DNA from: Bacteroidales bacterium
Lineage (GTDB): Bacteria; Bacteroidota; Bacteroidia; Bacteroidales; Muribaculaceae
NCBI GenBank assembly: GCA_021205635.1
Contig: JAJPXC010000119.1
Span: 1-62,621 of the forward strand
Length of the DNA stretch: 62,621 nt
Reading direction: 5' to 3'
Part shown: piece by piece, positions 36,242 through 45,793 of the stretch
Layout: every line of letters starts with the position of its first letter
How positions within the stretch are numbered: position 1 is the first letter of the stretch
The notes under the pieces: model-generated
The model's database searches: none
Told to the model about the DNA's origin: nothing
The model's input: only the letters and a program-made list of their open reading frames with translations
Program-made: the position numbers and the translations under genes

Positions 36242-36249
36242 TAATTTTG
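36242..36249 (+). promoter_or_regulatory. -7 box of sppA
   Basis: TAATTTTG, 32 bp before ATG 36282, with no good -33 TTTG. An in-frame codon at 36237 lies within this box and is therefore not the start. Confidence 0.5.
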
Positions 36250-36281
36250 TAGCGTCCAATAAAAGTAGGCAATTTATCGCA

Positions 36282-38057
36282 ATGCTCAAGAAATTCTTCA
36301 TAGCCCTTACCGGCAGTTTGGCGGCAATCTGGATTTCCATTATCCTGCTGTTTATCATGACCGTAGTGGCAATCACTACCGCCATCGCCAGCAGCTCTCA
36401 AAGCTCGTCGGTGAAAATCCGCGACCATAGTATCCTCAAAATCGAGCTCTCCGGCTCCATCCCCGAGCGGCTCGAGGGGAGCGGTTCGCTTATCGACCAA
36501 CTTTACCAAACTCAAAGCGACAAATCCGCCACTTCGGTTAGCGAAATCGTTGCCGCAATCAACACAGCCGCCGACGACAACCGTATCGACGGCCTCTACC
36601 TCTACTGCCAAAGCGCATCGATGGGCTTGGCTGGACGCATCGAGATTCGCGACGCCGTGATGAATTTCAAGGACTCTGGCAAGTGGGTAATCGCCTATGG
36701 CGACAATTACGACCAAGGCGACTACATCGTCGCCACCGCCGCCGACTCGCTGATTGTCAACCCCGTAGGCGCTGTCGACATCCACGGCCTCGCCTCCCAG
36801 ACCATCTACTTCAAGGGTCTGCTCGACAAGCTCGGCGTGGAGATGCAAGTGATCAAGGTTGGATCATTCAAGAGCGCCGTCGAGCCGTTTATCCTCACCG
36901 GCCCCAGCGAGGCATCACTCCTGCAGCAAAGAAGCTACGTCAACGGCATCTGGAGCACGCTGGTGCCCATGGTTGCCGAAAGCCGCGGCGTAACCGAGGA
37001 GCAGGTGAACATGTGGGCCGACTCCCTCGCCTTCACCTGGCCCGTTGAGCGCCTGATCAAGGAGCGCATAGTCACCGGAGCGGCCTATGAACATTCCGTT
37101 GACCAACTCCTCGCCGACCTCACAAAACGCAAGAAAATCGAGGACCTGCGATTCCTCACCCCCAACGAATACGCCCAAGGCACCTCCATCCTCCCCGACG
37201 ACAACAGACAATCGGAAATTGCCGTGCTTTACGCCGTGGGCGACATCAACGACTCCGGCACAAAGGGTATCGTCCCCAGCCAGCTGATCCCCATTATCGA
37301 CGACCTGGCCGACGACGATGACGTTAAGGGTCTCGTCCTCCGCGTCAACTCCGGTGGAGGCTCGGCTTTCGCCTCCGAGCAGATTTGGGAGGCCCTCCAA
37401 CGCTTCAAGGAAAGCGGAAAGCCATTCTACGTGTCGATGAGCGACTACGCCGCCTCGGGTGGCTACTACATCTCTTGCGGTGCCGACGAGATCTTCGCCA
37501 TGCCCCAAACCCTCACCGGCTCAATTGGCATCTTCGGCATGATCCCCTGCGCACAAGGCCTCGTACACGACAAATTGGGCCTCAACATAAGCACGGTCGC
37601 ATCCAACGCCAACGGCGCGTTCCCCACCTTAACCGCCCCCATGACCCCCTTCCAGCGCGCATCAATGCAGCGCATGGTGGAGGAAGGCTACGAGCTGTTC
37701 ACATCCCGAGTGGCCCAGGGCCGCAACATGCCCATCGACTCGATTAAGGCTATCGCCGAAGGCCGCGTGTGGTACGGCGTGCAAGCCCTTGATAACGGGC
37801 TTGTCGATGCCCTCGGCACCCTCGACGACGCCATCACCGCGATGACCGACAAATTGAAACTCTCCTCCTACAGCGTCAACTATTACCCCGAAATCAACCA
37901 ATCCCTCTGGGAAATGATCCTTTCGGCCCAGGCCGACATGGAATACAAGATAGTGAGTGATCACCTCGGCGACAGCTACCTCCTTTGGGAGGCTTCCCGC
38001 TGGCTCAGCGCCCTAGCCCCCATCCAAGCCCGCGCCGAAAACATCCGCCTGGAGTAG
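36282..38057 (+). CDS. sppA: Signal peptide peptidase SppA, 67K type
   Basis: 591 residues, a duplicated-domain S49 peptidase. There is an N-terminal membrane anchor (about 8-35). The first half holds the general-base Lys (VIKVGSFKSAVEPF) and the second half the nucleophilic Ser (SDYAASGGYYIS). LRVNSGGGSAFASEQIWEAL and TLTGSIGIFGMIP are family motifs. It degrades cleaved signal peptides in the membrane or periplasm. The gene is monocistronic; a heptamer array lies between it and lpxK. Confidence 0.95.
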   Translation: MLKKFFIALTGSLAAIWISIILLFIMTVVAITTAIASSSQSSSVKIRDHSILKIELSGSIPERLEGSGSLIDQLYQTQSDKSATSVSEIVAAINTAADDNRIDGLYLYCQSASMGLAGRIEIRDAVMNFKDSGKWVIAYGDNYDQGDYIVATAADSLIVNPVGAVDIHGLASQTIYFKGLLDKLGVEMQVIKVGSFKSAVEPFILTGPSEASLLQQRSYVNGIWSTLVPMVAESRGVTEEQVNMWADSLAFTWPVERLIKERIVTGAAYEHSVDQLLADLTKRKKIEDLRFLTPNEYAQGTSILPDDNRQSEIAVLYAVGDINDSGTKGIVPSQLIPIIDDLADDDDVKGLVLRVNSGGGSAFASEQIWEALQRFKESGKPFYVSMSDYAASGGYYISCGADEIFAMPQTLTGSIGIFGMIPCAQGLVHDKLGLNISTVASNANGAFPTLTAPMTPFQRASMQRMVEEGYELFTSRVAQGRNMPIDSIKAIAEGRVWYGVQALDNGLVDALGTLDDAITAMTDKLKLSSYSVNYYPEINQSLWEMILSAQADMEYKIVSDHLGDSYLLWEASRWLSALAPIQARAENIRLE

Positions 38058-38093
38058 AGCATTTACCCAAATACTTTATTCCTTTCCCCCTTT

Positions 38094-38135
38094 AACTAGA
38101 AACTAGAAACTAGAAACCAGAAACTAGAAACTAGA
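38094..38135 (+). repeat. Heptamer array, unit AACTAGA, 6 units, before lpxK
   Basis: Exact 7-nt register with one variant (AACCAGA). The unit is the reverse complement of the TAGTTTC arrays at 8499 and 24688 (rotated). The array lies 36 bp after the sppA stop and 23 bp before the lpxK ATG. Confidence 0.88.
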
Positions 38136-38157
38136 AACATTATAACTTTACCCCGCC

Positions 38158-39270
38158 ATGGCCAACAGATTCGTATCCACCTTCATTCTCCTGCCCCTTA
38201 GCAAGCTCTACGGGCTGGGGGTAGGTCTGCGCAATCTGTTGTTCCGCGTGGGCATCCTCCACCAGCGCGAATTTGACGTCCCCGTGGTCGTTATCGGCAA
38301 CATCGCCGCCGGTGGCACCGGCAAAACTCCCCATACCGAATACATCATCCAAGCCCTGCGCTCCCGCTACCGTATAGGCGTGATTTCCCGCGGCTACAAG
38401 CGCAAAACCAAGGGATTTGTGCTCGCTTCGCAGCGCTCCACCCCGATGGACATCGGCGACGAGCCCTACCAGATGTACCACAAATTCGGCAATTCGATTC
38501 GTTTGGCGGTATGCGAGGACCGCTGCGCCGGCATCGACGAGCTGCTCAAAATCGACCCGCAAATCAACCTCATAGTGCTCGACGACGCATTCCAGCACCG
38601 TTACGTCAAGCCCTCAGTGGCAATCGTCCTCACCGAGTTCAACCGCCCGTTCTACATGGACGAGCTGCTCCCCCTGGGACGCCTGCGAGAGCCCAAATCA
38701 GCCGTCGGCCGAGCCGACATGATCGTCGTCACCAAGTGTCCCGACAAGATTCGCCCAATCGAGTACTCCCTCTGCCGTAAAGAGTTGAACCTCAAGCCCT
38801 GGCAGAGCCTATATTTCTCGCGTTTCAACTACGGCCAACTGGTGCCGCTCTACCCCGACCAGGCCGAAATCGTGCCGCAACTGTCCATGCTCTCGGGACG
38901 CGACGCAATCCTCGCTATCTCGGGCATCGCCAACCCCAAGCCGCTGATGGCATATCTCAAGAGCCACAAGGCCCCTGTGAAATTGGTAGTTTACCCCGAC
39001 CATCACAACTTCTCGCGCCGCGACATCGACCAAATCGCCCGCCGATTCGACGCCCTCGACGGCGAACGCAAAATCATCCTCACCACCGAGAAGGACGCCG
39101 TGCGACTGGCCTCCAACCCCTACTTCCCCCATCGCCTAAAGCCGTTTATCTTCTACCTGCCAATCTCGGTGGAGATGGACCCCAACACCTCTACCGAGTT
39201 CACCAACGACCTGGTAAAACTCATCCGCGAGGGCCAAACCATCGGTGGCCCGAGTCTTAAAGGAACCTAA
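38158..39270 (+). CDS. lpxK: Tetraacyldisaccharide 4'-kinase
   Basis: 370 residues. A membrane-proximal N-terminus (FILLPLSKLYGLGVGLRNLLF) is followed by the P-loop VVVIGNIAAGGTGKTPHTE, ISRGYKRKTKG, the DDAFQHRYVKP catalytic Asp/His motif and GRLREP. It phosphorylates the lipid A disaccharide at the 4' position on the inner membrane. Confidence 0.96.
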   Translation: MANRFVSTFILLPLSKLYGLGVGLRNLLFRVGILHQREFDVPVVVIGNIAAGGTGKTPHTEYIIQALRSRYRIGVISRGYKRKTKGFVLASQRSTPMDIGDEPYQMYHKFGNSIRLAVCEDRCAGIDELLKIDPQINLIVLDDAFQHRYVKPSVAIVLTEFNRPFYMDELLPLGRLREPKSAVGRADMIVVTKCPDKIRPIEYSLCRKELNLKPWQSLYFSRFNYGQLVPLYPDQAEIVPQLSMLSGRDAILAISGIANPKPLMAYLKSHKAPVKLVVYPDHHNFSRRDIDQIARRFDALDGERKIILTTEKDAVRLASNPYFPHRLKPFIFYLPISVEMDPNTSTEFTNDLVKLIREGQTIGGPSLKGT

Positions 39271-39283
39271 CTTTACCCGGAAA

Positions 39284-39345
39284 GGCGCCCCGATTCACAA
39301 CCTTTGGGCGCCCATAAGCGTTTCAATATTTAGGGGTCACGCCCC
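39284..39345 (+). promoter_or_regulatory. Two hairpins in the leader of the purine nucleoside phosphorylase gene
   Basis: GGCGCCC (39284-39290) can pair with GGGCGCC (39306-39312), and GGGG/CCCC at about 39333-39345 forms a second stem. The bases CGCCCCGATT occur twice, once at each hairpin. No known riboswitch is recognised. It could be an attenuator or an mRNA 3' hairpin of lpxK. Confidence 0.35.
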
Positions 39346-39373
39346 GATTGTTAACTCTAAAACCAAGAACACT

Positions 39374-40201
39374 ATGTCAACAGAAAACATGTTAGAGAAA
39401 ATCCGCCAAACGGCCGATTACATCCGCTCGCAAGTTGCCGAGATTCCCCAAACCGCAATCATCCTGGGCACCGGCCTGGGCGCTTTGGTCGACCATATCG
39501 ACGACAAGAAATACCTCCCTTACACCACCATCCCCAACTTCCCCGTCTCCACCGTCGAGGGACACTCGGGCAACCTCATCTTCGGCAAACTCGGCGCCAA
39601 GCCCGTGATCGCCATGCAGGGCCGTTTCCACTACTACGAGGGCTACGATATGAAGCAAGTAACCTTCCCCGTGCGCGTGATGAAGGAGCTGGGTGTCAAG
39701 ACGTTGTTCGTCTCCAACGCCGCCGGCGGAATGAACAAGGAGTTCCGCGTGGGCGACATCATGATCATCACCGACCATATCAACTTATTCCCCGAGAACC
39801 CCCTCCGCGGCAAGAACTACAACGAGCTTGGCCCCCGCTTCCCGGCCATGACCGAGGCCTACAGCCACCGCCTGATCAAGCTGGCCGACGAAATCGCAGC
39901 CGAGAAGAAAATACGCGTGATGCACGGCGTATACGTCGGCACCCCGGGCCCAACATTTGAAACTCCCGCCGAATACGAATACTTCCGCATAATCGGCGGC
40001 GACGCCGTGGGCATGTCCACCGTTCCCGAGGTGATCGTGGCCCGTCACGGCGACATGGAGGTATTCGGCGTTTCGGTAATCACCGACCTGGGCGGCAAGG
40101 ATGTCACCGAGGTGCCCTCCCACGAGGAGGTGCAGCGAGCCGCCGAAAAGGCCCAACCCTTCATGATGGAAATCATGAAAGAATTGGTCGCTAGGGAATA
40201 A
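39374..40201 (+). CDS. Purine nucleoside phosphorylase, trimeric type
   Basis: 275 residues. IILGTGLGALVD, GRFHYYEGYDMKQVTFPVRVM, VSNAAGGMN, PTFETPAEYEY and DAVGMSTVPEVIVARH identify the PNP/MTAP family (trimeric PNP). It cleaves purine nucleosides with phosphate to the base and ribose-1-phosphate. The ATG at 39374 fits the family N-terminus. The 5' leader has two hairpins (39284-39345). Confidence 0.93.
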   Translation: MSTENMLEKIRQTADYIRSQVAEIPQTAIILGTGLGALVDHIDDKKYLPYTTIPNFPVSTVEGHSGNLIFGKLGAKPVIAMQGRFHYYEGYDMKQVTFPVRVMKELGVKTLFVSNAAGGMNKEFRVGDIMIITDHINLFPENPLRGKNYNELGPRFPAMTEAYSHRLIKLADEIAAEKKIRVMHGVYVGTPGPTFETPAEYEYFRIIGGDAVGMSTVPEVIVARHGDMEVFGVSVITDLGGKDVTEVPSHEEVQRAAEKAQPFMMEIMKELVARE

Positions 40202-40325
40202 GTTTATAGTAGTTAGAAATTTACAGTAGTTAGTAGTTTTAATGCCGACTTTGCTAGCTACGTCAAGGGGATCCTATCAAATCTTCTAACTACTTAAAAC
40301 TACTAATTACTTAAAACTTTAGCCA

Positions 40326-41354
40326 ATGGAAGTCTCTGAATTAGGCGAGTTCGGCCTCATCGACCGCCTCACCACCGATATAAAGCACGTCAACTCGTCC
40401 ACCCTCAAGGGGGTGGGCGACGACGGCGCCGTGTTGCAATTCCCCCCGGACACCGACGTGCTCGTCACCACCGATATGTTGCTCGAGGGAGTTCACTTCG
40501 ACCTGACCTACGTGCCCCTGAAACACTTGGGCTACAAGTCGGCAGTGGTCAACTTCTCCGACATCTACGCGATGAACGGTCACCCGCGGCAGATCACCGT
40601 GTCGCTGGGCGTGTCGAGCCGATTTACCGTCGAGCACCTCGAGGCCCTCTACAGCGGCATCCGCCTAGCCTGCGAGATCTACGGCATCGACCTCATCGGT
40701 GGCGACACCTGCGCCTCGCGTCAAGGCTTGGTGATCTCCATTGCCTGCATCGGCGACGCGCCCAAGGGTCGAGCCGTTTACCGCGACGGCGCCAAGGACA
40801 CCGACCTTATCTGCGTAAGCGGTGACCTCGGAGCTGCCTACATGGGCCTGCAACTGCTCGAGCGCGAGAAAGTGGCCTCAGCCGGCAAAAAGGACTTCCA
40901 ACCAGCCTTCCAAGGCAAGGAATACCTCGTGGAACGCCAGCTAAAACCCGAGGCGCGCCGAGACGTCATCGACGCCTTGGCCAAGGCCGACATTCTTCCC
41001 ACCGCCATGATCGATATCTCCGACGGCCTCTCCTCCGAGCTTATGCATATATGCAAGCAGAGCCACACCGGATGCCGCGTCTACGAGGAGCGTATCCCCA
41101 TCGACTACCAAACCGCCGTAATGGCCGAGGAACTCAACATGAACCTCGTCACCGCGGCCCTCAACGGCGGCGAGGACTACGAATTGCTGTTCACCGTACC
41201 CCTCCACGCCCACGAGAAAATCGAGAAAATCCCCGGCGTAAAGGTCATCGGCCACATCACCAAGGAGGACCTCGGTTGCGCCCTGGTCACCCGCGACGGC
41301 TCGGAAATGGAGCTCAAGGCCCAAGGCTGGAATCCCCTCGCCAAGAAAGAATAG
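40326..41354 (+). CDS. thiL: Thiamine-monophosphate kinase
   Basis: 342 residues, PurM-like ATP-binding fold. GEFGLIDRL, GVGDDGAV, TTDMLLEGVHFD, VNFSDIYAMNG, GGDTC and NGGEDYELLFTV are characteristic. It makes thiamine pyrophosphate from TMP. Only repetitive AT-rich sequence separates it from the upstream phosphorylase. Confidence 0.95.
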   Translation: MEVSELGEFGLIDRLTTDIKHVNSSTLKGVGDDGAVLQFPPDTDVLVTTDMLLEGVHFDLTYVPLKHLGYKSAVVNFSDIYAMNGHPRQITVSLGVSSRFTVEHLEALYSGIRLACEIYGIDLIGGDTCASRQGLVISIACIGDAPKGRAVYRDGAKDTDLICVSGDLGAAYMGLQLLEREKVASAGKKDFQPAFQGKEYLVERQLKPEARRDVIDALAKADILPTAMIDISDGLSSELMHICKQSHTGCRVYEERIPIDYQTAVMAEELNMNLVTAALNGGEDYELLFTVPLHAHEKIEKIPGVKVIGHITKEDLGCALVTRDGSEMELKAQGWNPLAKKE

Positions 41355-41395
41355 CCTTAATGTTTTAAAGCTTTAATGATTTAAGAAAAAATCAT

Positions 41396-41403
41396 TAACT
41401 TCG
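41396..41403 (+). promoter_or_regulatory. -7 box of nusB
   Basis: TAACTTCG, 32 bp before the ATG at 41436; no clear -33 box. Confidence 0.4.
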
Positions 41404-41435
41404 CGCCATAATCACAAAAAGTAGATCTTCGAAAT

Positions 41436-42869
41436 ATGGTAAACAGAATATTGATCAGAATCAAAGTAGTGCAGCTGCTCTACTCTTATCTGCTCACCCG
41501 CAGCGAGTTCCATCTCAAAGAGGCCCCGGGGCCCGGCGCCACCCGCGACGCCTTGTACGCCTATTCCGTTTACCAGAGGCTACTGCTCTTCATCCTCGAA
41601 ATCTCCGGGATACAAGTGCAAGGCCCCAACAAGCTACATCCCTTGGCTTCCCTTCGCGGCAAAAACCCCCTGGCCGGCACGCGTATGGCCCAGTCTATCA
41701 GCTCGATACCCGCCGTGGCCGACATAATAGTCTCGGGGCGACTCTCGATCGACAATCTCGACCCCCTCGCCCTGCGCCTACAACAGGCTATCGTCAATTC
41801 AGCCGCCTTCCTCGACTTCAAAAAGAACAAAAAAGCCGGCCTGGCCGACGAGGTGAAGCTCTGGGGCGCCGTCATCCCAACTGTCATCTCCAACAACCCC
41901 GACTTCATCGCCACGCTGCGCACCGACGAGGGCTACACCCAGCGCGGATTTGAGCAGGGAGTGCAGATGGTGCTGGACACCCTCAACTCATTTGTTGACA
42001 CCCGACTTACACTTTCCGCCGCGCGCAACGCCCTGCAGACATCCCTCGACAAGGCTTACGAGCTGTACCATGCCCTGCTGCTCCTCCCCGTGGCCATCAC
42101 CAAGGAGCAGGAGCAACGCCTCGAGGAAAACCGCAACAAGCACATGCCCACGGCCCAGGACCTCAACCCCAACCTCCGTTTCGTCAACAACCTCTACCCG
42201 CGCCTTATCGTCGAGAACCCCGACATCCAGGCCTACCTCAAGGTCCATCCCATCTCCTGGGACGACCAATACCCCCTGATCAAAGGCCTTCTCCGCGACA
42301 TCCTCGCAAGCGATCTCTATCGCGAGTACATGGCCGCGCCGATGACCGACCCCCACGCCGACATCGCCTTCTGGCGCTCGGTGATGAAGCAGATTATCCT
42401 CCCGAGTGACGACCTGGCCGAGACCCTTGAAAACTCCTCGGTGTATTGGAACGACGACCTCGACATCATGGGCACGTTCGTCACCAAGACAATGCGCCAC
42501 ATGGAGATCTCAGGCTCGCCCGTCGACACCAACCTCCTGCCCGAGTTCAAGGATGAGGAGGACGCCCATTTCGGCCCCGACCTCTTCACAATCGCCATCG
42601 ACCACGCCGACGAGTATCGCGCCCTGGTCGACCGTTTCATCAACCGCAACCAATGGGAAAGCGAGCGCCTGGCGTTCATGGATGTCGTAATCCTCATCGC
42701 CGCGATCGCCGAGCTGGTAGGTTTCCCAAAAATCCCAATCCCCGTCACATTCAACGAGTACATCGAAATCGCTCGTTACTACTCTACCTCGCGATCGCCA
42801 CAATTCATCAACGGAATGCTCCACTCGGTGATCGGCTACCTGCAGAATGAAGGTATAATCAACAAATAA
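41436..42869 (+). CDS. nusB: NusB-family transcription antitermination protein, long form
   Basis: 477 residues. The opening (MVNRILIRIKVVQLLYSYLL) matches the Bacteroidota NusB start, and the last 120 residues (IDHADEYRALVDRFINRNQW, ERLAFMDVVILIAAIAEL, PVTFNEYIEIARYYS) are a NusB C-terminal helix bundle. The middle is a long helical insertion, so the protein is far longer than the about 130-residue classic NusB and longer than the roughly 300-residue forms usual in Bacteroides. It is expected to work in rRNA antitermination with NusE. Confidence 0.82.
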   Translation: MVNRILIRIKVVQLLYSYLLTRSEFHLKEAPGPGATRDALYAYSVYQRLLLFILEISGIQVQGPNKLHPLASLRGKNPLAGTRMAQSISSIPAVADIIVSGRLSIDNLDPLALRLQQAIVNSAAFLDFKKNKKAGLADEVKLWGAVIPTVISNNPDFIATLRTDEGYTQRGFEQGVQMVLDTLNSFVDTRLTLSAARNALQTSLDKAYELYHALLLLPVAITKEQEQRLEENRNKHMPTAQDLNPNLRFVNNLYPRLIVENPDIQAYLKVHPISWDDQYPLIKGLLRDILASDLYREYMAAPMTDPHADIAFWRSVMKQIILPSDDLAETLENSSVYWNDDLDIMGTFVTKTMRHMEISGSPVDTNLLPEFKDEEDAHFGPDLFTIAIDHADEYRALVDRFINRNQWESERLAFMDVVILIAAIAELVGFPKIPIPVTFNEYIEIARYYSTSRSPQFINGMLHSVIGYLQNEGIINK

Positions 42870-42880
42870 CACCCCTGCCC

Positions 42881-44236
42881 ATGGGCAAGAAGCCGGGTCG
42901 ATTAGCCAAAACCGTCAAGGCTCTTATCGTCAAAACCAAACGCCTGTATGCCTACTTCACCGACGGCATATGGAGCACCACGCGCCGCAATTGGCGCATC
43001 GATTTCCTGCGCACCGTCAGCCTGTCGATCCGCTCGTTCCTCGACTCCGGCCTGCAGATGCGCGCCATGGCCCTCACTTACCAGACGATGCTGGCCATTG
43101 TACCAGCGCTGGCCCTGATATTCGCCATCGGTCGCGGATTCGGCCTACAGGACGTGATCCAGCGCGAGTTGGTAGAGGCGTTCCCGGCCCAGCGCCAACT
43201 GATGAAACAGGCGTTCGGTTTCGTCGACTCCTACTTGGAGCAGTCGTCCGAGGGATTGTTTGTGGGCGTCGGCATCCTGTTCCTGCTGTGGACCTTGATA
43301 TCCCTGCTGGGAGCCGTCGAAAACTCATTCAACACCATCTGGGCCGTCCAGCAAGGCCGTTCCTTCTGGCGCAAGATCACCGACTACACTGCTATCTTCC
43401 TCATTCTCCCCATCCTGATGATCTGCTCCAGCGGCTTGTCGCTGCTGATGTCGACCGCCCTGCACACTCTGCTGCCCTTCGACTTCATGTCCACGGCCAT
43501 CACCTGGATTCTCGACCTGGCTTCGCTTGTGTTCACCTGGCTGTTCTTCGCCGGCGCCTACATGCTCATCCCCAACGCCAAGGTCAAATTCCCCAACGCA
43601 TTGCTTGCCGGGGCGCTCGCCGGCTCGGCGTTCCTGATCGTCCAATGGCTGTTCGTCACAGGCCAGATGTACGTCACCCGCTACAACGCCATCTATGGTA
43701 GTTTCTCGCTGCTGCCGTTGTTGCTGATTTGGACACAATTGGCTTGGCTCATCTGCCTCTCGGGAGCGGTCGTATGCTACTCGTCGCAGAATATCTATGA
43801 GTTCTCCTTCAACTCCCAGATCGACAAAATCTCCCTCGACTATCGCAACAAGCTTACGCTTGCCGTGCTGGTGGTCGTCGTCAAGCGCTTTGTGGAGGGA
43901 GGTAAGCCTTACACCGACCACGACTTCGCGGCCAAATTCGGCCTCCCCTCGCGCATCGTCAGCGACATCACTGGCGTCCTCCAGGATTGCCACCTGTTAA
44001 TCCGCGTCGTCCTCGACGACAAGGACCAGGAATTCGGCTACCAGCCCGCAATGGACCCCGCGCAGATTACCCTGGGATTGACCCTCAGCCGGTTGGCCCA
44101 CCGCGGCAAATCGGGCTTCGTCCCGCAATTCCGCCACCGATTCTCATCCCTGATCGACACCGTCGACAACATCAAAAAAGAGGAATACGCATCAGCCGAC
44201 ACCATCCTCCTCCGCGACATCCCCCTCGACCAATGA
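42881..44236 (+). CDS. YihY/BrkB-family inner-membrane protein
   Basis: 451 residues. MRAMALTYQTMLAIVPALAL, LISLLGAVENSFNTIWAVQQGR and SFSLLPLLLIWTQLAWLICLSGA are family signatures. Six membrane helices fill residues 60-310, and a C-terminal winged-helix-like domain (about 325-440) is cytoplasmic. The family was once misnamed RNase BN; function is uncertain. It starts 11 nt after the nusB stop, so likely the same operon. Confidence 0.92.
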   Translation: MGKKPGRLAKTVKALIVKTKRLYAYFTDGIWSTTRRNWRIDFLRTVSLSIRSFLDSGLQMRAMALTYQTMLAIVPALALIFAIGRGFGLQDVIQRELVEAFPAQRQLMKQAFGFVDSYLEQSSEGLFVGVGILFLLWTLISLLGAVENSFNTIWAVQQGRSFWRKITDYTAIFLILPILMICSSGLSLLMSTALHTLLPFDFMSTAITWILDLASLVFTWLFFAGAYMLIPNAKVKFPNALLAGALAGSAFLIVQWLFVTGQMYVTRYNAIYGSFSLLPLLLIWTQLAWLICLSGAVVCYSSQNIYEFSFNSQIDKISLDYRNKLTLAVLVVVVKRFVEGGKPYTDHDFAAKFGLPSRIVSDITGVLQDCHLLIRVVLDDKDQEFGYQPAMDPAQITLGLTLSRLAHRGKSGFVPQFRHRFSSLIDTVDNIKKEEYASADTILLRDIPLDQ

Positions 44237-44260
44237 CCCAACCAACTTTTTATCAATCTA

Positions 44261-45352
44261 ATGACTAAATCAATTACCATAGTAGATCCTGAATATCATT
44301 TATGGCTCCAATCGCTTAGCCGTCAATATCGTCTTAGCCAATTAAAAGCAGCCGTAAAAGTAAATTCCGAAATGCTGCAGTTCTATTGGGCGCTTGGTAG
44401 AGACATCGTGAAAATGCATGTGGAGGAACGTTGGGGCGAGAAAGTAATATCGACGTTGGCACATGACCTAAAAAATCTTCTCCCTGAAGCTACTGGGCTA
44501 TCGCGTAGCAACTTATATTATATTAAAAAATTTTATCTGCTGTATTCCGAGATTGTCCAACAGCCTGTTGGACACGATTCCACCCATCATAATTCACAAC
44601 AAGAAAATTTAGGCCAGATGCTTTTCTCGGTACCTTGGGGGCATCATGTGGTAATTATGGATAAGTGTCAGGGGGATATCCCTAAAGCCATTTTCTACCT
44701 TAATAAAATCGTAGAAGAAGGATGGAGTCGTTCCGTACTGCTTAATATGATTGACAGCCAATTACATCTTAGACAAGGACACGCTGTCACCAATTTCGTA
44801 TCTACGCTCCCTGACCCGCAGAGCGACCTCGCAAGGGAAACATTACGTGACCCATACTGCTTCGACTTCACTCAGCTTAGAGAACCCTATAATGAACGAA
44901 GCCTAAAAGATGCCCTTATAAAAAATGTCGAAAAGTTTTTACTTGAACTAGGCACTGGATTTGCCTATATGGGCCGGGAATTCCGATTGGAAGTTGGCAA
45001 TACCGAGTTATTTGCCGATATGCTCTTCTATAACACTACCCTACACTGCTACGTAGTGATTGAAGTAAAGACCACGGAACTTACATCCTCTCATATTGGT
45101 CAGTTAGGAGGCTATGTAGTGGCGGTAGACCGTCAACTATGCCGGCCAGGGGATAATAAGACTATTGGCCTCCTAATATGCAAAACCCAGGACCGCATTC
45201 TGGCTCAATACGCCCTTGAAAGCAGTTCACAACCTTTGGCTGTATCGGAATACGAGCTTGAACGCTTTTACCCACAACGGATTGAAGGGATAATACCCAG
45301 TGTCGAAGAACTAGAACGTCACTTAGAAGAAAAAACTCGTCACCACGATTGA
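44261..45352 (+). CDS. DUF1016 (YhcG) family PDDEXK nuclease-like protein
   Basis: 363 residues. The N-terminal DUF1016_N domain (about 10-140) has YWALGRDIVKM, TGLSRSNLYYIKKFY and PWGHHVVIMDK. The C-terminal nuclease domain (about 195-340) has FLLELGTGFAYMGREFRLEV, FADMLFYN with the catalytic Asp and VIEVKTTE with the E-x-K pair. Such proteins occur singly and near restriction-modification genes; the biological target is not settled. The gene is visibly more AT-rich than both neighbours, with different codon use (TTA, ATA, AAT), suggesting acquisition by transfer. It starts 24 nt after yihY. Confidence 0.9.
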   Translation: MTKSITIVDPEYHLWLQSLSRQYRLSQLKAAVKVNSEMLQFYWALGRDIVKMHVEERWGEKVISTLAHDLKNLLPEATGLSRSNLYYIKKFYLLYSEIVQQPVGHDSTHHNSQQENLGQMLFSVPWGHHVVIMDKCQGDIPKAIFYLNKIVEEGWSRSVLLNMIDSQLHLRQGHAVTNFVSTLPDPQSDLARETLRDPYCFDFTQLREPYNERSLKDALIKNVEKFLLELGTGFAYMGREFRLEVGNTELFADMLFYNTTLHCYVVIEVKTTELTSSHIGQLGGYVVAVDRQLCRPGDNKTIGLLICKTQDRILAQYALESSSQPLAVSEYELERFYPQRIEGIIPSVEELERHLEEKTRHHD

Positions 45353-45418
45353 CTTAGAATAGTTCCAGAGCCATTTAGATTTTTACGAAATGCTATCACA
45401 AGAAAATAATCTCCAATC

Positions 45419-45793
45419 ATGAAGAATCCAATTTCAACCACAAAGGCACCGGGGGCGATTGGCCCCTATAGCCAGGCAATCGATACGGGCACAATGGTGT
45501 TCGTCTCCGGCCAAATCCCCGTTAACCCCGAGACGGGCGAGATCCCAGAAGGTATCGCCCCGCAAACCGAGCAGTCGCTGCGCAACCTCACCGCTATCCT
45601 CGAGCAAGCCGGATTAAAACTCGACAATGTGGTGAAAACAACAGTGTTCCTCCACGACATCGCCGACTTTGGCGACATGAACGCCGTTTACGCCCAGCAT
45701 TTCACCGCGCCCTTCCCGGCTCGCTCGGCCGTGGCAGTACGCGACCTTCCCAAGGGCGTACTTGTGGAGATCGAGGCTATCGCGACCAGGTGA
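45419..45793 (+). CDS. ridA: RidA family reactive imine/enamine deaminase
   Basis: 124 residues. GAIGPYSQAID, VFVSGQIPVNPETGE, the conserved Arg in ARSAVAV and VEIEAIA are the family fingerprint. It hydrolyses 2-aminoacrylate-type intermediates. The 3' end overlaps the convergent glycosyltransferase gene by 17 bp. Confidence 0.96.
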   Translation: MKNPISTTKAPGAIGPYSQAIDTGTMVFVSGQIPVNPETGEIPEGIAPQTEQSLRNLTAILEQAGLKLDNVVKTTVFLHDIADFGDMNAVYAQHFTAPFPARSAVAVRDLPKGVLVEIEAIATR

